DNA of 64,000 bases from Nonomuraea cavernae (lineage in GTDB: Bacteria; Actinomycetota; Actinomycetes; Streptosporangiales; Streptosporangiaceae). Positions within the stretch are counted from its first letter, which is position 1. The number at the start of each line of letters is the position of its first letter. The stretch is taken from positions 1 to 64,000 of the forward strand of contig NZ_BMNH01000035.1 of the NCBI RefSeq assembly GCF_014646355.1. The letters run 5' to 3'. The position numbers and the translations under genes were made by a program. Shown piece by piece: positions 23,278-31,868 of the stretch. Below the pieces are notes generated by a model. That model saw nothing but the letters and a program-made list of their open reading frames with translations, ran no database searches and was not told where the DNA came from.

Positions 23278-24591
23278 GTGCCATATCGCCTCACGGTGAT
23301 CGGGACCGGTTATCTGGGCATCACACACGCGGCGTGCATGGCGGATCTCGGCTTCGACGTCCTGGGCCTCGACATCGACGCCGACAAGATCCGCCGTCTC
23401 AACAACGGTGAGCTGCCGATCCACGAGCCCGGCCTGGAAGCCGTGCTGCGTCGCGGCCTCGAGTCCGGCCGCCTCCGCTTCACCACCTCCTACGAGGAAG
23501 TGGGCGCGTTCGGCGACGTGCACTTCGTCTGCGTCGGCACCCCGCAGAAGCAGGGCGAGTACGCCGCCGACGTCTCGTACATGGACGCCGCGATCGAGTC
23601 GCTGGCCCCGTACCTCGGCCGCGAATGCCTGGTGGTCGGCAAGTCGACCGTGCCCGTCGGCACCGCGGGCCGCCTGGCCGACAAGCTCGCCCGGCTCGCT
23701 CCTGACGGCGTCCAGCCCGAGCTGGCCTGGAACCCCGAGTTTCTCCGCGAGGGCTTCGCCGTGAAGGACACCCTCAACCCCGACCGCATCGTGATCGGCG
23801 TCCGGTCGGAGCGGGCGGAGAAGGTGCTGCGGGAGGTGTACCAGCCGCTGGGCGAGGTGCCGATCGTGGTCACCGACTTCGCGACCGCCGAGCTGGTCAA
23901 GACCGCGGCCAACGCCTTCCTGGCCACCAAGATCTCCTTCATCAACGCCATGGCCGAGGTCTGCGAGGCCGCGCACGCCGACGTCAAGCAGCTGTCGGAG
24001 GCCCTGTCCTACGACGACCGCATCGGCGGCCGGTTTCTCAACGCCGGGCTCGGGTTCGGCGGCGGCTGCCTGCCCAAGGACATCAGGGCGTTCATGGCGC
24101 GCGCGGGCGAGTTGGGCGCCGACCAGGCGCTGACGTTCCTGCGCGAGGTGGACGCGATCAACATGCGCCGCCGTGCCCGCATGGTCGACCTGGCGCGCGA
24201 GCTGGCGGGCGGCTCCTTCCAGGGCTGTACGGTGGGCGTCCTCGGAGCGGCGTTCAAGCCCAACTCCGACGACATCCGCGACTCGCCCGCGCTCGACGTG
24301 GCGGTCACCATAGGGCATCAGGGCGGGCAGGTCACTGTCTACGACCCGATCGCGCTCGACAACGCCCGCAAGGCGCACCCCGAGCTCCGCTACGGCGCCT
24401 CGGCGCTGGAGGCGGTCCGCGGCGCGAACGTCGTGCTGCTGCTCACGGAGTGGCCCGAGTTCGTCGAGCTCGACCCCGAGGTGCTGGGGCAGGCCGTCGC
24501 CACCCGCAAGATCGTCGACGGCCGCAACGCGCTCAACGCCGAGACCTGGCGATCCGCCGGCTGGCACTACCGCGCCCTCGGCCGCCCGTAA
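23278..24591 (+). CDS. ugd: UDP-glucose 6-dehydrogenase
   Basis: A 437-residue NAD-dependent enzyme that oxidises UDP-glucose to UDP-glucuronate for cell-surface glycans. The Rossmann start is LTVIGTGYLGITHAACMADLG. STVPVGTAGRLADKL, WNPEFLREGFAVKDT and the active-site cysteine loop GFGGGCLPKDIRAF follow. The C-terminal UDP-binding domain has LGAAFKPNSDDIRDSPALDV. GTG start with AGGAG about 8 bases upstream. The nearby GtrA-like protein is also linked to surface sugars. Confidence 0.95.
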   Translation: MPYRLTVIGTGYLGITHAACMADLGFDVLGLDIDADKIRRLNNGELPIHEPGLEAVLRRGLESGRLRFTTSYEEVGAFGDVHFVCVGTPQKQGEYAADVSYMDAAIESLAPYLGRECLVVGKSTVPVGTAGRLADKLARLAPDGVQPELAWNPEFLREGFAVKDTLNPDRIVIGVRSERAEKVLREVYQPLGEVPIVVTDFATAELVKTAANAFLATKISFINAMAEVCEAAHADVKQLSEALSYDDRIGGRFLNAGLGFGGGCLPKDIRAFMARAGELGADQALTFLREVDAINMRRRARMVDLARELAGGSFQGCTVGVLGAAFKPNSDDIRDSPALDVAVTIGHQGGQVTVYDPIALDNARKAHPELRYGASALEAVRGANVVLLLTEWPEFVELDPEVLGQAVATRKIVDGRNALNAETWRSAGWHYRALGRP

Positions 24592-24637
24592 TCAGCCCGC
24601 GTAACCCCTGCCCCAACGCGGTCCCGCGCGCAGGGTG

Positions 24638-25135
24638 TCAGTCCAGGCTCGCCGCCTCCGCGCGGAGCCGCTCGCCCTTGGCGTGGGCCTGGGCCTTCAG
24701 GTCCTCCTGGAAGCCCGCCATGCGCTCACGCAGCCCCTCGTCGGACACCCCCAGGATCCGTACGGCCAGCAGCCCCGCGTTGCGAGCCCCGCCCACGGCC
24801 ACGGTCGCCACCGGCACCCCGGCCGGCATCTGCACGATCGACAGCAGGGAGTCCATCCCGTCGAGGTACTTGAGCGGCACCGGCACCCCGATGACGGGCA
24901 GCGGGGTCACCGAGGCCAGCATCCCGGGCAGGTGCGCCGCGCCCCCGGCCCCGGCGATGATCACCTTGATGCCCCGGGACGCGGCCTGCCGGCCGTACTC
25001 GATCATTTCGAGCGGCATCCGGTGCGCCGAGACCACGTCGGCCTCGAACGGCACGCCGAACTCGGCGACAGCCTCGGCCGCCGCCTTCATCACGGGCCAG
25101 TCGGAGTCGCTGCCCATCACGATGCCGATGGTCAC
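24638..25135 (-). CDS. purE: 5-(carboxyamino)imidazole ribonucleotide mutase
   Basis: A 165-residue PurE that converts N5-CAIR to CAIR in purine synthesis. The motifs are MGSDSDWPVMKAAAEAV at 8-24, VSAHRMPLEMIEYGRQA near 35-51 with the catalytic histidine, IIAGAGGAAHLPGMLASVTP near 59-78 and MPAGVPVATVAVGGARNAGL near 101-120. Its ATG is 37 bases after the purK stop, on the same strand, so purK-purE is an operon. The C-terminal tail is slightly extended and basic/helical. Confidence 0.96.
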   Translation of the reverse strand: MTIGIVMGSDSDWPVMKAAAEAVAEFGVPFEADVVSAHRMPLEMIEYGRQAASRGIKVIIAGAGGAAHLPGMLASVTPLPVIGVPVPLKYLDGMDSLLSIVQMPAGVPVATVAVGGARNAGLLAVRILGVSDEGLRERMAGFQEDLKAQAHAKGERLRAEAASLD

Positions 25136-25172
25136 GCCGCCTCCTTCGCCGCCGGAGCGGGGGTGGGGATCG

Positions 25173-26321
25173 TCACGAGTATTCTCCGGTGGTCAGGTAG
25201 ACGGCGGCGTGCCGGGCGCGGGCGCGTACGGTCTCGAGGTCGTCGCCGAGGGCGGTCACGTGGCCGATCTTGCGGCCCGGCCGCACCTCCTTGCCGTAGA
25301 AGTGCAGCTTGACGCCCGGGTCGTGGGCCATCACGTGTTCGTAGCGCTTGAACAGGTCGGGATCGTCACCGCCGAGCAGGTTGGCCATCACGACGACGGG
25401 CGCGGTCATCGCCGGCGAGCCGAGCGGCAGGTCGAGCACCGCCCGCAGATGCTGCTCGAACTGCGAGGTGTTGGCGCCCTCGATCGTCCAGTGGCCGCTG
25501 TTGTGGGGCCGCATCGCCAGCTCGTTGACCACCATCCCGCCGGCCGTCTGGAACATCTCCACCGCCAGCAGCCCCGTCACGCCGAGCTTCTGGGCGATCT
25601 CCAGCGCGATGCGCTGGGCCTGCGCGGCGTCCTCCGGGTCGAGACCGGGGGCGGGCGCGAGCACCTCGACGCAGATGCCGTCACGCTGCACGGTCTCCAC
25701 GACCGGGTAGCTGACGCCCTGCCCGTGGGGTGAGCGCGTTACCAGCACGGCCAGCTCCCGCTCGAACGGCACGAAAGCCTCGGCCAGCAGCGGCACCCCC
25801 GACTCGAAGGCGACCTCGGCGTCGGCGGCCGAGTGGCAGACCCATACGCCGCGCCCGTCGTAGCCGCCCCGGATCGCCTTCAGCACCACCGGCCAGCCGT
25901 GTTCGGCGGCGAAACGGGTGACGTCCTCGACGCCGGACACTCGGGCCCAGGCGGGACAGGGGGCGCCGAAGGAGGTCAGCCGCTCGCGCATGACCGCCTT
26001 GTCCTGGGCGTGCACCAGCGCGTCGGCGCCGGGACGCACCGCGACGCCGTCGGCGGCTAGCGCCCGGATGTGCTCGGTCGGCACGTGTTCGTGGTCGAAC
26101 GTGATCGCGTCGCAGCCCTGGGCGAACGCGCGCAGGTCGGCCAGGTCGCGGTAGTCGCCGATCCGGGTGTCGACGATCACCCGGGCGGCGCTCTCGTCCG
26201 GAGCGGCGGCGAGCACCCGCAGCTCGACGCCGAGCGCGATGGCGGGCTGCTGCGTCATCCTGGCCAGTTGGCCGGCGCCGACCACGCCGACGACCGGCCC
26301 GATGGGACTGTATGAACTCAC
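25173..26321 (-). CDS. purK: N5-carboxyaminoimidazole ribonucleotide synthase
   Basis: A 382-residue ATP-grasp enzyme that carboxylates AIR with bicarbonate. The N-terminus GPVVGVVGAGQLARMTQQPA is followed by DHEHVPTEHIRAL, the nucleotide-binding PVVLKAIRGGYDGRGVW and metal-binding ELAMRPHNSGHWTIEGANTS. GTG 26321 is preferred; an ATG at 26357 gives 12 more residues. It is divergent from the GtrA-like gene with a short shared promoter region, and purE follows it. Confidence 0.95.
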   Translation of the reverse strand: MSSYSPIGPVVGVVGAGQLARMTQQPAIALGVELRVLAAAPDESAARVIVDTRIGDYRDLADLRAFAQGCDAITFDHEHVPTEHIRALAADGVAVRPGADALVHAQDKAVMRERLTSFGAPCPAWARVSGVEDVTRFAAEHGWPVVLKAIRGGYDGRGVWVCHSAADAEVAFESGVPLLAEAFVPFERELAVLVTRSPHGQGVSYPVVETVQRDGICVEVLAPAPGLDPEDAAQAQRIALEIAQKLGVTGLLAVEMFQTAGGMVVNELAMRPHNSGHWTIEGANTSQFEQHLRAVLDLPLGSPAMTAPVVVMANLLGGDDPDLFKRYEHVMAHDPGVKLHFYGKEVRPGRKIGHVTALGDDLETVRARARHAAVYLTTGEYS

Positions 26322-26501
26322 GGCTCGTGAGCTTACCGGGGCGAAATGGCTTCTCATCCGTCGCGTCCCTGTTCAGCGGCACAGGACGGGGCAGTCGCGG
26401 CGGCGATCTCAGCGGGCTTGCCCTCGGGCGCGATGGTGGCCAGTACGCTGGGTAGGTCATGCCCCATATGCACCATGGACAGGAAGGACCGACCAGGAGA
26501 C

Positions 26502-26984
26502 GTGGACTTCATAAGGCCCCTCTACCAGCGGTTCTCGGCCCTGCTGCGTGAGCTGACCAAGTTCGGCACCATCGGTGCCCTGGCTTTCGTCGTCGACACG
26601 GGCATGTACAACGTGTTCCTGCTGGTGGTCGACCTGGGCCCGCTGACGTCCAAGGTGCTGGCCACGATCATCGCGGCGACGTTCGCCTACCTGGGCAACA
26701 GGTTCTGGACGTTCAGGCACCGCGAGCAGAGCGGCCTGGGCCGCGAATACTTCCTGTTCTTCCTGCTCAACGGCATCGCGCTGCTGTTCGGGCTGCTGGT
26801 GATCGGATTCACCAAGTACACCCTGCACCTGGACGACCCGCTGAGCCTCAACATCGCCAACTTCGTGGGCGTCGGCCTCGGCACGTTGTTCCGCTTCTGG
26901 TCGTACAAGAAGTGGGTGTTCCTGGAGGCGACCACGCCGATCCCGGCCGAGCTGCCCGAGGCCGATGTCAGGCAGGACCGCTGA
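26502..26984 (+). CDS. GtrA-family membrane protein
   Basis: A membrane protein of about 160 residues with four helices, matching GtrA/DPMS-like flippases thought to move polyprenyl-phosphate-linked sugars. LTKFGTIGALAFVVDTGMYN marks the first helix, and ATFAYLGNRFWTFRHRE and FRFWSYKKWVF are family motifs. GTG 26502 has AGGAG very close upstream; ATG 26475 (nine residues longer) is an alternative. The last 17 bp overlap the 3' end of the convergent kinase gene. Confidence 0.85.
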   Translation: MDFIRPLYQRFSALLRELTKFGTIGALAFVVDTGMYNVFLLVVDLGPLTSKVLATIIAATFAYLGNRFWTFRHREQSGLGREYFLFFLLNGIALLFGLLVIGFTKYTLHLDDPLSLNIANFVGVGLGTLFRFWSYKKWVFLEATTPIPAELPEADVRQDR

Positions 26985-28245
26985 CGACGCGGGTCCGTTC
27001 GTTCTGCTCGGCCGGACGCAGGAAGATCGCGAACGTGGCGGGGCGGCGGCGGACGAGTTCGAGACGGCCGCCGTCGGCGGCGGCCAGCGCGCGGGCGAGC
27101 GTCAGCCCCAGCCCGGTGCCACCGCCGCCGCTGATGTTGCGCTCGAAGACCTTGGGCGCGATGTCGTCGGAGATGCCGGGCCCCTCGTCGGCCACCTCGA
27201 TCACGATGTAGTTGTCGCCACTCGTGGTGGTTATGGTGACCGTGCCGCCGCCGTGGCGGACGGAGTTTTCCAGCAGCGTGGCGATGACCTGACCGAATCC
27301 GCCCGTGGTGGCCAGTGCCTTCAGCTCCCGAGTGCCCTGGAGCATCAGGCGGCGGCCCACTCCCCGGAAGACCGGCTCCCATTCGATGATCTGCTGGTCG
27401 ATGACCTCGTCGATGCAGATGGGCTCGGCCTGGGCGTGGCGCTGACGGCGGGCCGCGGCGAGCAGCTCGTCGATCACCGCGGTGAGCCGTTCGGCCTGCA
27501 CGATGGCGGCCTCGCCCTCTTCGCGGACGACGTCGGGCTCCTCGGAGGCCGCGACGATCTCCTCCAGGCGCATGGTCAGCCCGGTCAGCGGGGTGCGCAA
27601 CTGGTGGGAGGCGTCGGTGGCGAACTCTCGTTCGCGGGTGAGCAGATCGGAGATGCGGGTGGCGCTCCGGTCGAGGACCTCTGCCACCCGGTCGAGCTCG
27701 GGGATGCCGTAGCGGTGACGGCTCGGCCGCGCGTCACCGGAGCCGAGCCGGTCGGCGATCTTCGCCAGGTCCTGCAGGGGCAGCGTGAGGCGGCGTGACT
27801 GCACGATGGCCAGCCCCACCGCGACGGCGAGCGCCGCGCCGGCCAGGGCCACGATCAGCAGCAGGCGTGCTCGGACGTCCTGCTCGACCTGGGCCCTGTC
27901 ACGACTGACCCGGACGTAGATGCCGTTCTCGGACTGTGCGTCCTCGGCCATCTGCCGGCCGGTCGGCGGCGAGGTGCCGACGATGGTCGCCTTGGGAGGG
28001 TTCGCGCGTTCGTAGATCTGGATGTAGCGGCCTGGATATTTCTGTTCGAGCTGCTGGGGGTCCAGCGGCGTCTCCTGGATGCGGGCATACTCGACTTCCC
28101 CCACCAGGCGGGTCGCATCCGCCCTGAGCTCCTGGGCCGCCTCCTCGAGGATCAGGCGGCTGACCACGATGCCCAGGGGGACCCCCAGCAACAGGACCGC
28201 GATGACCGCGACGACCAGGGTTGAGGAGAGCAGGCGGCGGCGCAT
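26968..28245 (-). CDS. Sensor histidine kinase
   Basis: A 425-residue kinase with two membrane helices (about 8-29 and 128-148), an extracytoplasmic loop between them, and HAMP. The dimerisation region has FATDASHQLRTPLTGL with H214. The ATPase region has LLENSVRHGGGTVT, DEGPGISDD and GGTGLGLTLARALAAADGG. It follows the response-regulator gene by 3 bases and resembles the HK of general actinomycete OmpR-type pairs. The signal is unknown. Confidence 0.92.
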   Translation of the reverse strand: MRRRLLSSTLVVAVIAVLLLGVPLGIVVSRLILEEAAQELRADATRLVGEVEYARIQETPLDPQQLEQKYPGRYIQIYERANPPKATIVGTSPPTGRQMAEDAQSENGIYVRVSRDRAQVEQDVRARLLLIVALAGAALAVAVGLAIVQSRRLTLPLQDLAKIADRLGSGDARPSRHRYGIPELDRVAEVLDRSATRISDLLTREREFATDASHQLRTPLTGLTMRLEEIVAASEEPDVVREEGEAAIVQAERLTAVIDELLAAARRQRHAQAEPICIDEVIDQQIIEWEPVFRGVGRRLMLQGTRELKALATTGGFGQVIATLLENSVRHGGGTVTITTTSGDNYIVIEVADEGPGISDDIAPKVFERNISGGGGTGLGLTLARALAAADGGRLELVRRRPATFAIFLRPAEQNERTRVVSGPA

Positions 28246-28248
28246 CTC

Positions 28249-28917
28249 CTACTCGCGCTCGAACCTGAAGCCGACCCCTCGGACCGTGGTGATGTAGCGA
28301 GGTTTCGCGGCGTCGTCGCCGAGTTTGCGGCGCAACCAGGAGATGTGCATGTCGAGTGTCTTGGTGGAACCCCACCAGTTGGTGTCCCACACCTCGCGCA
28401 TGATCTGTTCTCGGGTGACCACCTTGCCCGCGTCACGGACCAGCACGCGGAGCAGGTCGAACTCCTTGGTCGTGAGATGCAGCTCCTTCTCCCCCATCCA
28501 GGCGCGCCGGGAGTCGGCGTCGATGCGGACGCCCTGCACGACCGGGGTCTCCGACGTGCCGCGCCGCAGCAGCGCGCGCACGCGGGCGAGCAGCTCGGCC
28601 AGCCGGAAGGGTTTGGTGACGTAGTCGTCCGCGCCGGCGTCGAGACCGACGACCGTGTCAACCTCGTCGACGCGGGCGGTGAGTATGAGAACCGGAGTGC
28701 CGTGCCCTTCGGCGCGGATCCGGCGAGCGACCTCCAAGCCGTCCATTTCTGGCAGACCGAGGTCGAGAACGATGAGGTCGATGCCCCCCGACAGAGCCCT
28801 TTCGAGGGCCTGCGGGCCGTCGGGGCTCACCTCAACCTGATAGCCCTCACGGCGCAGTGCGCGCGCGAGCGGCTCGGAAATCGAGGTGTCATCCTCGGCG
28901 AGAAGTACGCAGGTCAT
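28249..28917 (-). CDS. OmpR-family response regulator
   Basis: A 222-residue regulator with acidic pair E8/D9-D10, phosphoacceptor D52 in LIVLDLGLPEMDG, a conserved TARVDEVD and K-containing DDYVTKPF. The DNA-binding winged helix occupies about 125-220 and ends ITTVRGVGFRFE. It precedes the kinase gene in the same operon. The 400 bp upstream contain the promoter. Confidence 0.92.
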   Translation of the reverse strand: MTCVLLAEDDTSISEPLARALRREGYQVEVSPDGPQALERALSGGIDLIVLDLGLPEMDGLEVARRIRAEGHGTPVLILTARVDEVDTVVGLDAGADDYVTKPFRLAELLARVRALLRRGTSETPVVQGVRIDADSRRAWMGEKELHLTTKEFDLLRVLVRDAGKVVTREQIMREVWDTNWWGSTKTLDMHISWLRRKLGDDAAKPRYITTVRGVGFRFERE

Positions 28918-29333
28918 GAAGCGATCGTAGGACCTTAGGCGATCGTTTCCCGGGTACAGCGCACGGTTTGACTCGTCGTTGACCTATCCATTGACCTGGG
29001 CAAACGATGATAAACATCAGTTAGTCCGGCTTAAATTACCGTGACTGCCGGGATGAAAGGCGAAACTCGACCCTGGCGTGTTCAAAGAAACCCATGCGCC
29101 GTTCGGCGTGTCGCGTCGGAACGTTTCGCGGGGAAATGACGCGCGGTGGAATGGCTTGCTCCGGGACATCTCGCGCAGGGAAAACGCGAGCGCCCGCCGG
29201 AATCGGTCCGGCAGGCGCGTCGCGTGTCGTGAGAGTCGCTCTGGAGTCCTGGCAGTCTGGCCAGTCCTGGAAGTCCTGGAAGTCCTGAGGGTGTGAGTCT
29301 TAGTCGTCCCGAGAGTCCTAGGCGCCCCGAGTC
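28918..29333. other. Intergenic region before the response regulator and after bfr
   Basis: This 416-bp region holds the promoter side of the leftward response-regulator gene (28918-29050, locally AT-rich) and the 3' end of the leftward bfr transcript. A hairpin at 29190-29218 and a short repeat block at 29231-29340 are listed separately. A 72-codon frame at 29078-29296 exists but is arginine-rich and repeat-derived, and is not supported. Confidence 0.4.
29190..29218 (-). terminator. Probable terminator downstream of bfr
   Basis: GCGCCCGCCGG (29190-29200) pairs with CCGGCAGGCGC (29208-29218) with one mismatch and a 7-nt loop. On the leftward strand the stem is followed by CGCGTTTTCCC, giving a short U-run. 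It is 116 bp past the bfr stop. Confidence 0.5.
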
Positions 29334-29340
29334 CTAGGCG
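29231..29340. repeat. Degenerate 9-bp repeats (AGTCCTGGA type)
   Basis: AGTCCTGG recurs at short intervals, with three copies in direct 9-bp tandem (AGTCCTGGA-AGTCCTGGA-AGTCCTGAG) and further related AGTCCTAGG copies up to the bfr stop. The block lies in the presumed 3' untranslated part of the bfr message. No function is known. Confidence 0.5.
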
Positions 29341-29828
29341 TCCAGGAACTCCTTGGCCGACGTGTCCGCGTAGCGGGCGAGGTAGAGCTGCTCACCCAGC
29401 GCCTGGATGAGGCCGAGCTCGGTCTCCAGGTAGTCGATGTGCTCTTCCTCGTCGGCCAGGATCTCCTCGAAGATCCGGGCCGAGGTGATGTCGCCCTTCT
29501 CCCGCATCAACGCGATGGCCGGCCGCAACCGCCGCACCACCGCGAGCTCGACGTCGAGATCGGCCCTCAGCTGCTCCTCGACCGTCTGCCCGATGTGCAG
29601 CGTGCCGAGTCGCTGGTAGTTGGGCAGCCCCTCCAGAAAGAGAATGCGGTCGGTGAGGCGCTCGGCGTGGCGCATCTCGTCGAACGACTCGTCGCGGGTG
29701 TGCTTCGCCAGCTTGGTGTAGCCCCAGTTCTCCTGCATCTTGGCGTGCAGGAAGTACTGGTTGATCGCGGTCAGCTCAGCTGTCAACTGCTCGTTGAGCA
29801 GCTCAATGATCTGCTTGTCGCCCTGCAT
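29334..29828 (-). CDS. bfr: Bacterioferritin
   Basis: A 164-residue iron-storage protein that assembles into a 24-subunit shell. All ferroxidase ligands are in their usual places: E18, E51, H54, E94, E127 and H130. The haem-ligand methionine M52 is present (DEMRHAERL). Length is normal. It follows the ferredoxin gene bfd by 18 bp. Two iron-box-like sites upstream of bfd suggest iron-dependent control of the pair. Confidence 0.96.
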   Translation of the reverse strand: MQGDKQIIELLNEQLTAELTAINQYFLHAKMQENWGYTKLAKHTRDESFDEMRHAERLTDRILFLEGLPNYQRLGTLHIGQTVEEQLRADLDVELAVVRRLRPAIALMREKGDITSARIFEEILADEEEHIDYLETELGLIQALGEQLYLARYADTSAKEFLDA

Positions 29829-29846
29829 GGAACGGGCCCCCTGCGG

Positions 29847-30023
29847 TTAAGCGGTCGTCAGTTCTTCAGACCGCTTCAGGATCGCACAGATCTTCCGGAC
29901 ACAAGTGGCACAGTCCCCGCCGGCGCCCGTGGTGTCGCGAACCTGGCGAGCGCTCCGGGCGCCTGCCGCGATGCAGTCGTGCACATCGTTCTCGGTCACG
30001 GCACGACACACGCAGACGTACAT
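29847..30023 (-). CDS. bfd: Bacterioferritin-associated ferredoxin
   Basis: A 58-residue [2Fe-2S] protein with cysteines C4, C6, C38 and C41, the CxC...CxxC pattern of Bfd. It passes electrons to bacterioferritin to release stored iron. ATG 30023 (MYVCVCRAV) fits the family start; a GTG-type extension upstream is unlikely. Located directly before bfr in one operon. Confidence 0.93.
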   Translation of the reverse strand: MYVCVCRAVTENDVHDCIAAGARSARQVRDTTGAGGDCATCVRKICAILKRSEELTTA

Positions 30024-30064
30024 CCCGGGAGAGCCTCTCAAGCGAAGGAAGCACCCAACGAAGG

Positions 30065-30106
30065 TTAGGCATGCCTAAGATAACCCACTTCGGTAAGGCT
30101 TGCCTA
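30065..30106 (-). promoter_or_regulatory. Tandem DtxR/IdeR-type iron boxes upstream of bfd-bfr
   Basis: TTAGGCATGCCTAA (30065-30078) is a perfect palindrome inside a 19-bp match to the DtxR/IdeR iron box (14 of 19). A second copy, TAAGGCTTGCCTA (30094-30106), is centred about 28 bp away. Both lie 42-83 bp upstream of the bfd start. Tandem boxes placed this far upstream of bacterioferritin genes recall IdeR activation of bfrA in mycobacteria. Confidence 0.75.
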
Positions 30107-30146
30107 TGTGACCTGCGCCACACAGGTCATGCTCCCCCGGCAGACT

Positions 30147-30767
30147 TCAGTGCCCTCGGGCGATCCACTCCTCAAGATGCGGGGCCTCGGCCCTGATCGT
30201 GGTGGAGTCGCCGTGGCCGGTGTGCACCACGGTCTCGCCGGGCAGCACCAGCAGCCGCTCCCGGATCGACTCGATGATCTGCTCGAACGAGGAGTGGGAC
30301 CGCCCGGTCGCGCCGGGACCGCCCTTGAACAGCGTGTCGCCGCTGAACACCGTGCCGGACTCGGGGGCGTACAGGCAGACGGCGCCCGGCGCGTGGCCCG
30401 GGGTGTGCAGCACCTCCAGCGAGATCCCGCCGACCTCGATCTTCTCGCCGTCGCTCAGCGGTTGGTACGGGACCGTGTCGTCGTACACCTGCTCCCACAG
30501 CACCTGGTCGGCCGGGTGCAGCAGGATCGGCGCGCCGGTGAGGTCGGCGAGCTCGGCGGCGGCGTTGATGTGGTCGTTGTGCGCGTGGGTGCAGACGATG
30601 GCCTTGACCGTCCGCCCGCCCACGCGGTCGGCGATCGCCCGCGCGTCGTGCGCGGCGTCGACCACGATGACCTCGCGGGCGTCGCCGACCACCCAGACGT
30701 TGTTGTCGACGTCCCACGTGCCGCCGTCGAGCGAGAACGTTCCCGAGGTGATGACCCTGTCGAGCAT
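30147..30767 (-). CDS. MBL-fold metallo-hydrolase (glyoxalase II-like)
   Basis: A 206-residue metallo-beta-lactamase-fold hydrolase. The zinc motif is THAHNDH near 60-66. Further ligands lie in TPGHAPGAVCLY and FSGDTLFKGGPG, and HTGHGDSTTI is near the end. Its ATG directly follows the stop of the mycothiol-dependent formaldehyde dehydrogenase gene, so it likely hydrolyses the S-formylmycothiol or a related mycothiol thioester made by that enzyme. The exact substrate is inference. Confidence 0.88.
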   Translation of the reverse strand: MLDRVITSGTFSLDGGTWDVDNNVWVVGDAREVIVVDAAHDARAIADRVGGRTVKAIVCTHAHNDHINAAAELADLTGAPILLHPADQVLWEQVYDDTVPYQPLSDGEKIEVGGISLEVLHTPGHAPGAVCLYAPESGTVFSGDTLFKGGPGATGRSHSSFEQIIESIRERLLVLPGETVVHTGHGDSTTIRAEAPHLEEWIARGH

Positions 30768-31862
30768 CTAGAGGATCACCACCGAGCGCAGGACGTCGCC
30801 GCGGTGCATCTTGGCGAACGCCTCCTCGACCTGGCCGAGCTCGATCGTCTCGGTGACGAACCTGTCGAGCGGGAGCCGGCCCTGCAGGAACAGGTCGATC
30901 AGCATCGGGAAGTCACGGGACGGCAGGCAGTCGCCGTACCAGGAGGACTTGAGCGAGCCGCCGCGGCCGAACACGTCGAGCAGGGGCAGCTCCAGCTTCA
31001 TCTCCGGAGTCGGCACGCCGACCAGGACCACCGTGCCCGCCAGGTCGCGGGCGTAGAAGGCCTGCCGGTAGGTCTCGGGACGGCCCACGGCCTCGATGAC
31101 CACGTCGGCGCCGAACCCGCCGGTGAGGTCGCGGATGGCCTCGACGGGGTCGTTGGCGCGGGAGTTGACCGTGTCGGTGGCGCCGAAGTCGCGCGCCCAT
31201 TCGAGCTTGCGGTCGTCGACGTCGACGGCGATGATCTTCGACGCGCCGGCCAGGGAGGCGCCGAGCACGGCGGCGTCGCCGACCCCGCCGCAGCCGATGA
31301 CGGCCACCGTGTCGCCGCGCGTGATGTCGCCGGTGTTGAGCGCGGCGCCGAGACCGGCCATGACACCGCAGCCGAGCAGCCCGGCCACCTCGGCGGGGGC
31401 GTCGGCCGACACCTTGGTGCACTGTCCGGCGGCGACCAGGGTCTTGCCCAGGAACGCGCCGATGCCCAGGGCCGGCGAGAGCTCGGTGCCGTCGCTCAGC
31501 GTCATCTTCTGGGCGGCGTTGTGGGTGTTGAAGCAGTACCAGGGGCGTCCGCGCAGGCAGGCGCGGCACTGACCGCACACGGCCCGCCAGTTGAGGATCA
31601 CGAAGTCGCCCGGCTCGACCTCGGTGACGCCCTCGCCGACCGCCTCGACCACGCCGGCCGCCTCGTGCCCGAGCAGGAACGGGAAGTCGTCGCTGATGCC
31701 GCCCTCGCGGTAGTGGAGGTCGGTGTGACAGACCCCGCAGGCCTGGACGGAGACGACCGCCTCGCCCGGTCCGGGATCGGGCACGATCACCGTCTCGACT
31801 GACACTTCCTGGCCTTTACCTCGGGCGATGACGCCCTGCACTTCGTACGGCATGGCAGCCAT
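30768..31862 (-). CDS. mscR: S-(hydroxymethyl)mycothiol dehydrogenase
   Basis: A 364-residue zinc-dependent, class III-like alcohol dehydrogenase. Catalytic zinc ligands are in ACGVCHTDLHYREGG and LLGHEAAGVVE. The structural zinc loop is CGQCRACLRGRPWYC. The NAD-binding site is VAVIGCGGVGDAAVLGASLA. The pattern, including WRAVCGQC and CFNTHNAAQKM, is that of mycothiol-dependent formaldehyde dehydrogenase/S-nitrosomycothiol reductase rather than the glutathione form. It is preceded by the cyclase gene (6 bp) and followed without gap by the metallo-hydrolase gene. ATG 31853 is an alternative start. Confidence 0.92.
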   Translation of the reverse strand: MAAMPYEVQGVIARGKGQEVSVETVIVPDPGPGEAVVSVQACGVCHTDLHYREGGISDDFPFLLGHEAAGVVEAVGEGVTEVEPGDFVILNWRAVCGQCRACLRGRPWYCFNTHNAAQKMTLSDGTELSPALGIGAFLGKTLVAAGQCTKVSADAPAEVAGLLGCGVMAGLGAALNTGDITRGDTVAVIGCGGVGDAAVLGASLAGASKIIAVDVDDRKLEWARDFGATDTVNSRANDPVEAIRDLTGGFGADVVIEAVGRPETYRQAFYARDLAGTVVLVGVPTPEMKLELPLLDVFGRGGSLKSSWYGDCLPSRDFPMLIDLFLQGRLPLDRFVTETIELGQVEEAFAKMHRGDVLRSVVIL

Positions 31863-31868
31863 CTTGTG

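Noticed and set aside
29078..29296. A 72-codon frame between the response regulator and bfr
   Set aside because: It is arginine-rich, partly formed by the short repeats and the terminator hairpin, and lies in the presumed untranslated part of leftward transcripts.
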